NCBI GenBank assembly: GCA_951394045.1
Contig: OX595995.1
Location: forward strand, 62,001-126,000
From: Nitzschia sp. DOCU1
Taxonomy: Eukaryota > Bacillariophyta > Bacillariophyceae > Bacillariales > Bacillariaceae
DNA length: 64,000 nucleotides
Direction of reading: 5' to 3'
Shown piece after piece: positions 18,409-31,571 of the stretch. A program made the position numbers and the translations under genes. Under the pieces are notes generated by a model, which saw nothing but the letters and a program-made list of their open reading frames with translations, was not told where the DNA came from and searched no databases. Numbering within the stretch: the stretch's first letter is position 1; each line of letters opens with the position of its first letter.

Positions 18409-20019
18409 TGAAGATTCCTAGTGTCGAGTATTGCCAGCAAGATTTCCCGGCGTTCCAAATGCCGAGCCAACTCGAATCTGCCAACACTCCGTCAAGAATC
18501 CCACCCATCCATGAATACCTTTGTCGATCAATCCAGCCCAGGCTCCCGACTTGAAGGTTACCCAGTTTTGCGCTGTAAACTTATCCAATCTCAATTTGTG
18601 CAAGTTAAAGAAGGGGACCATGAGATAACAGGGATGTTCAATAGTCCATTGCGGGCTACCGTCGATCCTGTCGGTTATATTGATCATTGCGGCGGGCTAC
18701 CGTCGATCCTGTCGATTTTTGGGTGCCCGACCGGTATTCGTCTCTCGCATTCCTTTGGAACAAGGAGCGGCCATGTTGCTGTGGTCCAGCTGGCCTTGGA
18801 TTAGTCGACTGTACGGTGTCTCGGGCAATGATATCATGGCCCTTCTATTCTATACCACGCTGGATCTTGGTAATGCCTATTCTTTTGCACCAAGAGGAGA
18901 ATACACTGGGTTAGGAGACGGGGAAGCAAAGTTCGTTCGTTCTTGCCCGTGGCCTTTCGGTATATGATTCAAGTTTCTGAGGAGATGTATCCACCCAATT
19001 GATTGCAATCCAAAGTACGACGACGAAGCGAACAAGCCGAACCTGACGACAAAGTAGAGAGTGATGTACATGATGCGCAAAAAGGAAGCGTCGCCGAGAA
19101 CCGACCCTATCGGTAGCGTCCCCAGTTTTGGTCATTCGGCTACGCTTTCAATACGAATGGGCTAATGGCGTATATACTATTTGCTGGATGCCGGAGTCTT
19201 CGTCTTTCCTGCGACCAAGCTGGCCAAACGGAGTTCAAGACCCTGTCGACGAGGATTTGATCCTTCCGGAAGCCACCTTCCAGAATATCCATCGCCCTCC
19301 GTGTTTGGCATTTCAGTCGACTCTGTGCGCTCCTTGCTAAAGTGCTTCGATATTCTGAAACGTCTTTGTCTCAGAGGAATGGATCCGGATTATATCGACC
19401 GGACATTTTGCTTGGAGAATGCTCAGAATGGGACCATCCGGTTGTCATCACACTCGGGAACCGGTCCTTGCCTATCCCGATGATGTCTTATTGCACCATT
19501 TGGCACGAGTCATTTCTACCAGAATATCCGTCGCCCTTTGTCTCAGCGGAATGGAACCGGATTATATCGACCGGAGATTTTGCTTGGAGGATGCTCAGAA
19601 TGGGACCATTCGGTTGTCCTCACACTCGGGAAGGGTCCTTGCCTACGTTCGAAGATTTACTTTCGTCGGACAGTGCGCGAGAAGTCGACAAACCGGTCAA
19701 TACTCGTGGTATCCTGACAACCGACGAAGATATAGCATTCCGGGGGATATTGGCGAGCTCCCCCTGCTGGCTCCCATGGGTAGTCGATACGTTTGAGGAC
19801 GACCCGAGAAAGCAGGTCATGTCGAACTATAAATCAATGATGGCTTTCCCTTCCCTCTGTTTAGAGCTCAATGAAACTCGCCACGTGGAAAAATCAAGCA
19901 ATCTTCCCGTCCTGCCGACCCAAATGCAGCCTCCGACACAGAAGCTACTATTGCCGACGACTCGGCCAAGAAAGCCGCTGCCCAGCAAATACGATATATC
20001 TTGGACGACGCCCGCGTGA
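18409..20019 (+). pseudogene. Unrecognised decayed coding stretch (unit 2)
   Basis: It contains the 225-codon frame at 19342-20019 with the same internal duplication. It differs from unit 1 at two sites (GAAGCGAACA and GTGATGTAC) that it shares with unit 4. Confidence 0.5.
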
Positions 20020-20872
20020 GAGTCACTATATAATGTTTCGATTCAAAGATTTCTCGAACGACGATGGGCTGGCTAAAGTCATGTTGCGTCGTCCCGGAAG
20101 GCGCGCACCTTGCGTCTGCTGCCAAATCCAAGGGAGTGGCTTTTATTCTTGCCATGTGATGCGTGGCAATCCTGATTTTGATTTTATTGCGAACTGGCCG
20201 AATATGGGAGGTATTGATGGCCTGCTAGCACGTACAAAGATTCTCAGCTCGTTGATGTTAACCCGACGTCAGCGCCCGACGAGAATCCAGCTGGGTAATC
20301 GTTGGAACAGAGACACGACGATGACAAGAACGAAATGGAGGAGACGCTACCATCGACCCATCTGAGCAACTGGAAACTGCTTGAAAGGCTCTTGAAAAAG
20401 CTAACTACCTCCACCAGCAAGCGGACGCTCTGGCATTTCAACCCGTGTGACTTGGAGCAAAGTTCATAAAGATGTGTTTCCGATTGACCCAACGGACGGT
20501 CGCTATATTTGGTTCACTATTTGCGGCTGAGCGGGGATGTTTTGTGCTGCGACGGCTGTTCCAACGTTGTGCATACAAAATGTGTCGGCCTGCCCGGGAT
20601 CCCTGAAGAAGATTGGTATTGCGAAACGTGTGCGCCCATTGGTAAAGAAACACCATCGGTCGCCGGCCCCCGACCTGGCAGAGGGTCCTTCGGTTGCTAC
20701 CTGTGCCGAGGCTGGGACGTCGGCAGTCAAGGGCGGTTGTGACCATGAGGATACTACTAGACCTCGGATTGAAGAGACGAAGGACGACGATCCAGCTCCA
20801 TCTGCATACACGAACTCGACTGAAGATAGAGGCGGCGTTTTGAAAATGGTGGGATTGGACGGCCACGCCTGA
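20020..20872 (+). pseudogene. PHD-finger protein pseudogene (unit 2)
   Basis: The finger lies at about 20527-20652 and is identical in sequence to unit 1 by eye, including the frameshift in the first zinc-ligand pair. Confidence 0.75.
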
Positions 20873-20902
20873 CACCATCAGTTACCGAGGCCGATAGAGA
20901 GG

Positions 20903-21924
20903 ACGAGGTGTCCGATTCCAAAGAGCCTGGGGTGGCTTTTGTCACCTCAAATGTTGCGGCGTCGAACGACAATAATGTCGGTCCTATAAAACCTACTCCA
21001 GCTGCTCTCCCCCCAAAGCCCTTGATAAGCGACGACGAGTTTGAAGAGCAGGCTGACGATCTCGAACATGTCCTTGATGCGCTTCACAAGCTCATCGTTT
21101 CTTCTGATCCCAACGACGAGGTGTCCGATTTGCCACATCAAATGCTGCCGCGTCGAACGACAACAATGCCGGTCCTATTAAACCTACTCCAGCTGCTCTT
21201 ACCCGAAAGCCCTTGATAAGCGACGACGAGTTTGAAGAGCAGGCTGACGATCTCGAACGTGTACGTGACGCCCTTCACAAGCTCATTTTTCTTCTGATCC
21301 CAACAAGCCCTCGTCGAACGACGCCACTTCCATCAAGAACTCCGCCAGACATTCGAGGACGCCACTTCCATCAAACTCGGAACTACCTTTTACAAGAACT
21401 TTGCCAAACACGGACTATTCAAGGGCAAAGTCATCCGATTGCCGACCGATGAGACCCCTGTAGTACTGTGGTGTCGAGTATGTGGATGGCGACAACGAGG
21501 ACTTGCAGCCTGACGAGCTTCTGGAGTTGATCCAAGCTGATGATGCCAAGGATGCGGCAGCAAAAACCGGAGATGGCAATCATCATCAAAGCAGCGGAAA
21601 GACGATGGAGCATTCTGGACGCCGCAAGAGTGCTCCGCCCCCGCGGTTCGTGGAGCAAGCGGATCGAATCTATGACACTGGACGCCGCAAGCGAGGACCC
21701 CCGCGAAAGCTTGATTCGTTTCTGGGTGCCACCCCCCAAAACAAGCGGTTGTATTTGGAGAGCAATGGTTTGATTTCTTCTACAGCCACAGAAAACGTGG
21801 CCGGCCTCGAAAGATTGATGCGGTTGACGACGAGTTGGACACACCTCATTTCTCTCAAGACACAAAGAAACCAGTGCGCAACGGTGCCTCGCCGTCTCCC
21901 AAGAGCCAAAAGGTTGAATTGACG
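20903..21924 (+). pseudogene. Tudor-like/AT-hook module 1 (unit 2)
   Basis: It has Pro-Thr where unit 1 has His-Thr after GPIK, Asp for Val in the second EQADDLE, and a private T-to-C in the CCACCCCCC stretch near 21731. Frame breaks are as in unit 1. Confidence 0.6.
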
Positions 21925-22305
21925 GGTGATACCTACCTATCTTTTGTCATCAACGACCAGAATCCCATTGGTTACAATATTCACAAGAGTGCGACTTCAC
22001 CGACGGGAGTAACCTTTGCCGAACTCGCCGCCTTTGCGACCGTAGAGTTGAGGATCCGAAAGATTGCGGAGTACATCGTAACTTCGTATGCCTCCAATAT
22101 TTTCCGGGAGCGCCAGGATACCAAGGTCCGATACGAAGTCAACTCGGAGGGTGTGAAGATTTCGAGTATCTTTGCCAGTTTGGAAGCGAACAAGGAACGT
22201 CTCCTTTTGGATGACTATGGAGTCAGTCAGACCTCTTTGGAACAAGTCTTCAACATGCATGCTGCCGAAGCGGAGAAACTCAAATTAGGCACAAACGACC
22301 ATTAA
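21715..22305 (+). pseudogene. Chimeric AT-hook/ABCA tail frame (unit 2)
   Basis: It reads through the codon that is a stop in unit 1 and ends with KLKLGTNDH. It has Thr in DTPHFS and Phe in GVTFAEL, both shared with unit 4. Confidence 0.7.
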
Positions 22306-22312
22306 TTTGATA

Positions 22313-22435
22313 ATGCCTGCTGAAGACGACGAGAGTGATCATCACCAATTCAAGCACAAGAGTGCGGGACCACTGTTTGCGAAGAAAAATATGATACGCA
22401 AAACGGAAGCGTCGCCAAGAACCGATTTGAAATAA
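22313..22435 (+). CDS. 40-codon ORF (unit 2)
   Basis: Identical to unit 1 by eye. Confidence 0.35.
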   Translation: MPAEDDESDHHQFKHKSAGPLFAKKNMIRKTEASPRTDLK

Positions 22436-22761
22436 TAGTAGGACTAGAACGTATTTTGTTCGGAGCAATAATATGTTATGTATCGTGCGAGAAACGATGC
22501 AACCTAGCTAGCAACTCCTCTACCGGTAGATTTATCATCTATCTATTCATCGAACTTTTGGCTTCGTTTTTGTGTTCTCACACAAAAAGTTACTGAGCCC
22601 CACCGCTACGTCAAAGCAGTTCGATTTCGGAGGGGGTGGGCCACAGCTGCTCCGCCCGGTAGAGACAACAATCCACTTCACTCGACGGCGTAGCCGATTC
22701 CAATTCTCCACGCACCTGCACAGGTTACACTTAAACTCTCCGCGACGAGACACGTACGCGA

Positions 22762-23339
22762 GTGGAGGACGTTTTAAAACCGGAACCACAAACCGGTTGC
22801 GTTGATCAGGCTGTTTGTGTGCGGGGAGAATCGGAATCGGGGTCGAGATCACGGATCAGGATCGTTGCTCTGGAAAATGTTGGTATTGTAGAACAACGCC
22901 AGACGCCTGCAAAAGGGGGAAAGAACAAGGTGAGTAGCACTGCGGGAAAGAAATATGATCAAACGGCACCGTCAAGTCGCAAAAAGGCAAGTTTGGAGTG
23001 CACGTACCGTTCCGAAGGGCGCCACCACATGAATCATTCCTCCGCCAACACCAACACAACAATCAAACATTTCATCCAACAACTTTCTTCCAGGGTCTGC
23101 TTCGGCTCCGTTTGCCTCAGGGAGCTAGCGTCATGGTTCAACCGAATCCGGAGGGCTCTCCAGAGACTGAGTCCACGTACACCCCCAATATTGGCTTCCT
23201 TCAGGACGAGTGTTCCAGGGCGGTCCGGCACAAACCGGACCTTCACCGTGGATTTCTCCTCCTTCAGGCTGTTATCTCGCTACAGCTGAGCCGCACTATC
23301 AAAATGATAGTGATCGCCGCAGTAGAGGTCTGTTCATAG
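22762..23339 (+). CDS. Possible two-exon gene (unit 2)
   Basis: The intron equivalent is 22930-23093. No ATG opens exon 1. It has an Ala-Pro context changed from Met to Thr inside the intron-spanning frame (AAACGGC, shared with unit 4). Confidence 0.4.
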
Positions 23340-24577
23340 CAGAGTGAAAAGAAAGTTGATGAAGAAAGCTGATCATCGTACGATGCGGATTGCTCCCTTC
23401 GCAAAAAAGTGAGGTCGATTGAGTGAAAAAGTGATGCATTTGTTGGAAGGAATGCGGAGATCCGAGCCGTTTCTGCTGTGGTTTGCGAGCCGTTTTGTGA
23501 TTTTTCCCACGATGAAGCAGTTTCGTGATTTTTCCCACGATGAAGCCCCACGGTGGCTGAAAGTAATCCACATTCAAATCCGCCAGTTCGCCAAATCCAC
23601 AGAATATGGTTTCTGAGGCAAGGGCATAAGCTAGAAAACATTTGACGCTGTTTGTTAAACACGATTGATATGCCTTAAGTCAATCGTTCGTCGACTAGAC
23701 GGACTACATCAGAAAGATAGCAAGCTAGAGAAGTGGGCCGATCGCTGTCCAGCTGGATGCTACAATCACACCCAAGCTGTAAACGGCAAGCTATGGTTGA
23801 TTTGAAGACGTTTGTAAAGTTTTTGTCAAATTACGATAGGTAGTTAGAAACTTAGTAGCCCTTTTTCAAAGCCCTCATCGACCCATGGGAAAAACGGTCG
23901 GCCACGCGGTCTATCGTGAGTTCGTTTTTTAGATGACGCTAACTCACTCTGTGATCAAAAGAAGACCATGAAAATTTAATCTAGAGTCAATGTCAATATA
24001 AAGTACAATATTGTAAAGAGCGACCTTGCCAGAAAGGGTAAGCAAAGTTAGATTGTAATAGAGGGAAGATTGTCGCCCGCCGTGATTTCACTATAAATTT
24101 ATGTGTAAGCAGTCGAGGTAATCAAAATCACTCAAGATCAATTTCCCTTTAAGTAAATGCATATGCCCTCTTGGAGGCAGCCGAGGGGATGCAATGCAAT
24201 TTCCCGAGATTTCACTACTCGCAATTTGGTGACGCAAGATTTTACAACAAGCGATTTCGCAACAACCGCTTTCGTACTGGGGGCACTTATCGAATCTCAA
24301 TTCCCTCAGCGACAAATAGAGCCGATAGTAGTGCAAAGCATTGCAGCAGAGTACGTAGATAGCTGGCTACTACGGTAGCTACGACTGCAGACTACTGCTA
24401 GCTCCCTTGTCTTACTTTTGTTCTAGCTTCTGTGGTTACGTAAGCCAGACGACCGCAGCTTTCTCACTTCTACAAACGACGGTATCACGATAATACGAGC
24501 ATCCACGTGGGCTCTCGTTCTTTCTATCGGAGGGATAGTAAAGAACGTACTGTCAGCAGCAACAATCATGACTACTA
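23340..24577. other. Gene-poor gap (unit 2)
   Basis: The first of the two 28 bp copies is altered (CCGTTTTGTG). CTTAAGTC is shared with unit 3 where units 1 and 4 have CTTACGTC. Confidence 0.55.
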
Positions 24578-26813
24578 TTAGCTAGTAACAACTATGTATT
24601 GTCTCATTCCCTGATATTTGTTGTGGCGACACCGTCCTACCACTTGTTGATGTTGGCCGCGAATCGTTCCATTAGCTAGTAGTAGCGTAGGTCTGGGAAC
24701 GGCCGCCCGACCGTTGCAGAGTTCGAGGAGAGAATCGTATCCAATGTTGCTGACTGATGATCCTCGTGGTCCCGCCATCAAGAACAAGTCGCAAGAGTGA
24801 GCCATAGGCGGAGGCTTTGCCAGGCCGGTAGCACTGCTACCACTTTGCCGCCGCCTGCTGTCCGACGACGGTAGAACAATGATAGGGGCTTGGGACAAAG
24901 AGGAGCTTGGGGGTAAACTACAAACAGGGGGAGGAGGCGCCATCATTGTCAATGCCATCATTGACGCTGTTGAAGAATCGAGACACATGTATTCCGTGAC
25001 GAGGAGTCGAACCAGATCGGCACCAGCATGACGTTTGCTACAACAGTATGCCCGATAACTGCTTTCCAGAGTTTCGAAGGTGTCCTTGTCCGGTTTGGAA
25101 CGCAGTGAAACTGGCATTCCCAGGAAGTATTGCAGCGCCCGAATTCGCCTCGTTTCTTCGTCATCGTCATGAAAAACGAATGTTGCACTCGTCGACGATA
25201 ACGCTCGCCTGGTCTCATTCAACTGTCTTTCCAACAGCTCTATGATCTCCGCCTGTGTACTACCTTCATCATCAACGACGTTTGATGACGATGTTTCATC
25301 AGCCTTTAGGAGGTCCAGCGGGTTCTCAGATAGTCTCTTTGTCGTGGCGTCTGCTACTTGGGACTCCACAAGAGGCGTCATGGGATTCCATGGGAATGGG
25401 ATTTGAGCCGTTCCTGAGCCTAGAGGCCCCACGGGGTCCTTTTCTCCTAGCGCCTTGGATATTTTGTCATCGAAAGGTGACGATGATTCTTCGTCTGTTT
25501 GTGTTGGCGCATTGATGTCAATAACAAGATTCCATGCTGGCCTTGGAGCAAATCACGAAAGGTAACTCTTCATGCGGTAAAGCAACGAAACGTCCTTTTG
25601 GATGTTATTGGGGCTGTAAAGTGCAACGACCATTCGTCCCACACCCGCACAATCTATCGGTATAGCTGCCGCAGACTTGATACCGTTGGCGATCGCTCCC
25701 TCCACTTGCGGGTTGGACCACGATTTGGCACAACCAAGGTCGTACTCCCATTGTGGCTTTCCGGACTCGTAGGTTCGGCCCGGAAGACCTCTGCCCGACT
25801 CAAAAGTTACATTGCCATTAAACTCCCCAAAAGCCTCCATGGACATGAGTATTTCCCGAGGTGTGTCGGTCCTTGTCGTTGAACCGGCATGAATTAGCCG
25901 AATTTCTGTCCCGTTCTCATTGTCAACAAGGCCTTCGCCGGAACTCAAGGTATTTGGTTGTTCCACAGGTGCCCAGCAGTCGGCGTAGTGGAAGGGCATC
26001 TTGTTCTGTTGCAAATACAATGCGATAACTTCGAGAGAACTGGATGGCCTTGTCGCAGTGTATTGACGAGAAAAGTCGCACCCGCTGTGCCCATCCGTAA
26101 TGGCATCGTCATCGTCACTCGAATCAGTAGCTAAACTGCTGCACTCGTGTTCGAACAGTACAGCGTTGGACATGGGAAGCCTCTGCGGATCAGGTTCTGC
26201 TGTGTCTGGATCCATAAGACCCTCTAAAGAAATATCATTCAACTCATCCGAGCATTCGCTTGAATCGTCGTCAAAGATATCTCGATTTCTTGCAACACCC
26301 GCCGTAGAGGCCTTATAATCCTGTGCAGATGTCTCTGAGCTTTTGGGGGTGCTATCGTCACCACAAAACGTAGACATAGTCGTCCTTGGCTTCTTATTGG
26401 ACAGTGCGCCCACTTGACAACAACGCTGAAGGTGTTTGAGGTTACCTTCTGCAGCTCTGGCTCTTCGCTCATTTTCCTCTAGACTAATTCCCCCTTGCAA
26501 GAACAAATTCGAGATATGAGTCCTCCATTGCTTCGTGAAGTTGAAACGAAGTTCAAGTCGTTCTCATGCTCAATTTGGCATTCTTCATCTTCTTTGTTAG
26601 GCGACTGGGTTCGCACTACAAAAAATCGCCGAGGAACTGATTCAGTTTCGTGCCGTTTGGCAAAGGGAGGTTTCCTTTATCAAATGCGCCGACTAAATAG
26701 TCAGTAAGAGCGATCTCGTCGTCCTTCCAGCGGCCAGTTCGTAACATATCTAGCGCCCCGCACTTGGAAGGCTGGAAAACCAGTCGAGAGTAAACATCAA
26801 CTTCTGCTTGCAT
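24578..26813 (-). pseudogene. GAF-domain regulator with 113 bp deletion (unit 2)
   Basis: The N-terminal block is longer here, beginning with an ATG at 26813 (MQAEVDVYSRLVFQPSKCGA) before RTGRWKDDEIA, and ends at the TAG 26616-26618. A 113 bp deletion near 26562 shifts the frame between that block and the MFLQGGISLEENERRARAAE segment. The central frame (317 codons, 25553-26506) ends at the shared TGA. The C-terminal frame (284 codons) follows in phase. Confidence 0.7.
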
Positions 26814-27059
26814 TGCCTCGATCTGCGAAGTTTCTGCACTTGCCTACAGCCGCGTTGTACATGAGAAGCTTCTGCGGAGCAGATTCTGCTACCTCCTCGA
26901 GGATCATTCAATTCGCTCGCATCGTCGTCATAAATATAACGCTTTGCTACACCCGCCGAGACCTTATAAACCTGAGCTTTTGGGGACGCTATCCTCACGA
27001 CGAAACGAAGAATTACTCGTCCTTGCTGGCTCCTTATTGGATAGTGTCCCACGTTACAA
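26769..27059 (-). repeat. 291 bp block holding a diverged second copy of the GAF-gene 5' region
   Basis: Present in units 2 and 4 only. On the plus strand it reads AAGCTTCTGCGGAGCAGATTCTG, CTACACCCGCCGAGACCTTATAA and TGAGCTTTTGGGGACGCTAT in that order, matching with mismatches the linker-coding part of the adjacent GAF gene (about 26177-26420). It therefore looks like the remnant of a paralogous GAF-type gene lying upstream in the same orientation. Its absence from units 1 and 3 (join CTTGGACGACTCTG) looks like a simple deletion. Confidence 0.7.
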
Positions 27060-28054
27060 CGACTCTGAAGTTGAGGCCATCCCCGACGATCAAGGCGTCA
27101 AGTTCATTCTTGGTCGCGGCCCTTGTGGCTGTTACCCAGCCCAGAGATAGAAGCTTAAATTGGCGCGCTGAATCTTCCACTCAAGGAAGAATCGAAGAAT
27201 CTGATCGACAATTCTTTTGACTGCAGCTCGTTGATCAGCGAGATGCTAAGAAGCTCAACGGCTAGCTCGAAGCCTAGCCTGCAGCCCATCGAGATGCATC
27301 GATCCATAAGTTGCAAATCAGGCTGGAGTTCCCTTGCTATCCGAACGAGATTGCAAACGTTGGGAAAGAAATCTCAAATTCGTATTTTGCACGTCGCCGT
27401 TTGGTCCGTTCTTCTTTAGTCATTCTCTCGAGCCCAACTTACTGTCTGAAACTGCCGTCTCGTCGCCTGAAAGTCTTGTTCCGATTCCAGTTCTTGGAGC
27501 GTTTGATCAACAATAGATAGTATAGTCCAAAGCAACAAATCGTAACGACGCCATGGTTTCGCGGCTTGATCTCTCGAGCTGGATCTTTCTTTCCCTTTGA
27601 TCAAATCGACTTGCACATGTGCAGTCAGTGCGCAATCATGACCTTTTGACTCTTCGAAATCCAAATACCGACTTGACGCCACCTTGTATCATAGATCCAA
27701 AGTCGCAGCCCCGCCTACATTGGTACTATTGACAGCCATGTTGTTGTTGCTGCTGCCTCATCGAGAGAGAAGTCAACAAAAGTTGTGCAATAGATAGCAA
27801 AAGGCTCATCGTGTCGAAGGAATCTTTGTGTAGCGCGCGTTGGATCCGCGCGTTTCCATCTCACTACGTCACTAATATAGATTCATATGCTAGTAGGTGG
27901 TGTAGGAACCTATGAAGCTTTCTACCACCTTCAGTCATTCGACGATCGCACGCACGTCAGACCACTTTGGATCTTCGAAACAATTCAATGTCAATGATCA
28001 ATGAGAATGAGAAATGACAGTTCTCTTTGGATCATGAAATGAAATGACCATCAA
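26814..28054. other. Second gap (unit 2)
   Basis: It includes most of the 291 bp block at its left end. The poly-pyrimidine run near 27588 is longer (CTTTCTTTCCCTTTG) than in the other units. The GCGCGC near-palindrome and the AGGTGGT hairpin are conserved. Confidence 0.4.
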
Positions 28055-29208
28055 ATGGCGGTTTGGGGAAAGGACTCGTCTTCTATCTCCCCCGCCAATT
28101 CCGGCTGCTTCGAGATTAGCATGCAGAATCTCCCAGATCCGTTAGCGTCGCTCGATCTTGTCGTTCATTTATGTTTATTTTATGGAGTGGATGAAATCTT
28201 TGCATCTTGGAGTACTTTGACTTTTAAAATGGTGGAACTACTATCATCTCCCCGTGGCTCGGACATTTTTTGTCGTGCAGGCAAAAGGCGGGGCGGCAGA
28301 GGCCATAGCAGCGACAATGCTCTACTATGCACTAGTGGGTACCTGGAAGGAAAAGACGACGACAGATCCGGCTTGGATTATGGATGCAGACAAGACAGAC
28401 TGAAAGGCTCCTGTTCGTGTTGATTCCAGAAAAGGGAAACGGTCCTTGAGCAACTATGTCGGAACCATCCAGTATGCCCCGCGCAAGTCCTCAACACCGG
28501 TACCGACCAGCTCCAAGAATGAATCCCTCTTTTCAACCTTTTGACATTTTTCATTCGAGATGCCGAGCACCTGTAAATGAAAGAGCAAATGCCTTGCCCG
28601 CTGCCTGCCTTTTTTGCTGACACGGATTGGTAGAATCTGCGGCCCCGTACGGTGCGGACAACGGCTCTCTATGCGGGGCTGCAGTCACACAAGATCTAAT
28701 CCCGACGAGGATAGGATGGATTTGCAACGTATTGCCAAGCTAGCGACGAGGGAGAGGATTGTCAACTTATATAGGTCCACTCCTGGTCGAGTGGAGTCAG
28801 ATCCTTATGTCATTGCCATTTCACCCACCGCCGAAGCAGCGGCAAGGAACGTGCCTCATCACCAGTCCCCACTCCAGCGCCTTTCGCTTCGGAACGTGCT
28901 CTCCGATCTCCCCGAGCATCTCCAAGGTCGACTTCTAGTAGCATTGCCGCTAAAAAGGCTACTCTAGCGACTACGGTGGAATGAGGAGACGCCAAGAGCG
29001 GCAAGAGTGAAGACCAAAACCATCGACGATGCAAGTCACAATTTAATTGGGCGGCAAATTGTTGGAACCCTTGCCCCCATCGACTCCCTCGCTTGCAAGT
29101 ATTCCTTCTCGTCATCGATCCAAAAGTGTAACAAAGGAAGACACCCCAGATCCAGCCCTCGTTCCTTCCTCTTTGTCGTTGATTGGGTCATGATGGGGAT
29201 ACATTTTA
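28055..29208 (+). pseudogene. Unrecognised decayed stretch (unit 2)
   Basis: It carries both frames (28055-28423 and 28614-28967). It has GGCGGCAAATTG and GTTGATTGGGTC, shared with unit 3 but not unit 1. Confidence 0.4.
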
Positions 29209-30412
29209 TTGCCAAGAAGTTTGTGGTGGTTTGTCTGTTGTGATGGGTGTCCACATGTCCATCATTGCGATTTTGTCCCCAAGGGATCAAGTCGAGACTC
29301 GCTTGAAAAAATGACGATCCCTGGTATTGTCCAGGATGGTTTTCATCAAAGGCAAGAACTCCTTAAGCGGCGGTTGTACACAACTGCTACCAATCCAGCG
29401 TCGTGCAAGAAAAAATCGTCAACAAAAAGGGCAGGCACAGATCAAGTGGACGCAACAGAAGAAACCGAAGAAGAGACCAAACATCCTGCCAAGATCGAGA
29501 GCGTTTATTTTGAATGTAACGAAAAGAGACTTGATTTGCAGAAGTGTGAATCGCGTGACGGATGGATTCATTTTCCTTCCTGCCATCCGGATGGTGATGA
29601 CTTTGAAGGGGACGAATGAGGACGGCGATTCCAAACGCAAGCCAAAGAAAGTCATTGACCCAAGTCGTAGTCTTTGCCGTATTTGTCGAGTAGAAGAATT
29701 GGAAACGGCATCTCATGGTTCTGCCCTGTCCAAACCATCCGTCAAAGCTCGTCGTCAAACCGGAAAGGAAAAGTCTGCCAAACGCAAACGCGATGGAGAC
29801 GACGAAGAGGACGAAGACGATGCTGCATCCAACGAAGACTCTCCGGGTAAAGACAAAGAAGGTGATGGGGATGACGACGACGAAAATGTCGAGTCGAATG
29901 CTAATGGGGACCAGGATGAGCAAGATGAAGATGGCGACGAGGCGAGCAAAATGGATGTAGTCGATGAACTCCGGGGGTGTCTTGTAATACCCGCCACCTC
30001 TCGACCGGAGTGTCTTTCCGAACTTCGGAATAGAGTTAAAGATTTTCGATCCAAAATCTTGATTGGTCGTCTACCCTCTTGGATCGAGACCACGACGATG
30101 CGATGTTGCCCTGCCAGCATGATTGGGGGCGGGCTTGATTCCAAAGAATACCAACTTTTGGTGCAAGCCCTCTTGCTGGTAGAACGACAAGACAACAACG
30201 AAATCTCCAAGGCGTTTTGTACGAGCATCCACACAGCACTCATGATGCAAGCTCAAAAGTCCTTTGGTGTGGTGTTGCTGAATCCGACCGACTCAGCTAT
30301 GAACCAAGACGATTCCAAGTATGACAAGGTGATGTTGGCTCTAAGCACGAAAACCTACATGGATCTGCCAAAGAGGCGCGTTTGGATACGAAAGTTGGAG
30401 ACTATGCTTTGA
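29209..30412 (+). pseudogene. PHD-like/acidic nuclear protein pseudogene (unit 2)
   Basis: Same two frames and the same shift. It has a private Lys for Asn in the SKPSVKARRQ segment. Confidence 0.55.
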
Positions 30413-31474
30413 TTTTGAGTCATCGAGGAATCTCTTACCGGCGATTTACCACAAGCTCTGTTGGCAGCTGACGAATGTTCGTTTCTTTATTCACATGGCA
30501 CAATGAGCACGCCACAGATTCCTTGGGGTCCGAGTCCCACGCTGCGGTAATATATAATGGTTATCTACAGCGAGGTTGAGGTGCGGCGAGCCTCGATCTG
30601 GAATACTTGCGTCAAGGTCCTGCAAGAGTGTTTGGAAGATTATCTGAAGTTTTCAGACAAGAAAAAGTTATTTCAAACGTCGGACAAAGGGCTGCAAGAC
30701 GACTCAGCGCGGCACCAAGATTTGATCGGACTGGCGGACGTATTGGGATTGACGGAGCAAATTCTTTCTCTACGGAGCGGGTTTCTGGTGGATGCATCGG
30801 AGCAACTCACCAACGATGGGATTATACTGCGTGAAAAGCTTTTCGACGACATTCAAAAGAAGCACTTGCGTGCATACCGCGAGGACTGGTCTTTTGTTAC
30901 CCTGCCCAAGAAGGAGCCCTTGTCGGACAAAGAAAATGCCGTGGAGTACATCAGGAAGGTAAGATCACCATTGCTTTCGTCACGATCCAATTCGACATTA
31001 TTCCTGATCACTGTGTCGGTATCCTGTAGAAAATCGTGACCGAATTGGTCGCCATGGAGAACCGCTCTACGAAGAAGGTAATCCGAAGCTGGTTCAACCG
31101 CTTCTTCATTTGCCGTGGCAAAAAGATTGCTCTGGATGAAAACTCGTCGATCAACTTCCCGCAATTGATAGCAGCGTATCAACCCAATTCGAGTCCCACC
31201 TCGGCGCGTCTCCAGTGGTATCTCCTCTCATTCCCGCCTGCTTCATTGGCGATATCGTCGGGTGACTTTCGAAACTTATGCCATTACTGAAACTGCTCCC
31301 ACCCATTGCCCAGGATGTCTATGAGGTGTTCTCCAACATTTCTGATCTTTATATGACTACAACCTTTTGGATTTGCTCTGGAAGCTGCAAGCACGAAAAG
31401 TTTCTTCTAGGACTACAACCTTCTGCGCCGACTCTTGACCCAGACACTATTGCAACGCCCCGCTCGAAGTAGCT
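30413..31474 (+). pseudogene. Vps50/syndetin-like remnant (unit 2)
   Basis: The intron is 30959-31029. One base differs from unit 1 after the intron (CGCTTCTTCATT). Confidence 0.4.
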
Positions 31475-31571
31475 CCTCTCAACTGCTTGGTTTTGGAAGG
31501 TGGTCGCCGTCTCAGCCCCGACGGCAAGTTGCTACGAGTTCGAATTTGCCGCCATTTACAGATGCTGAGCT

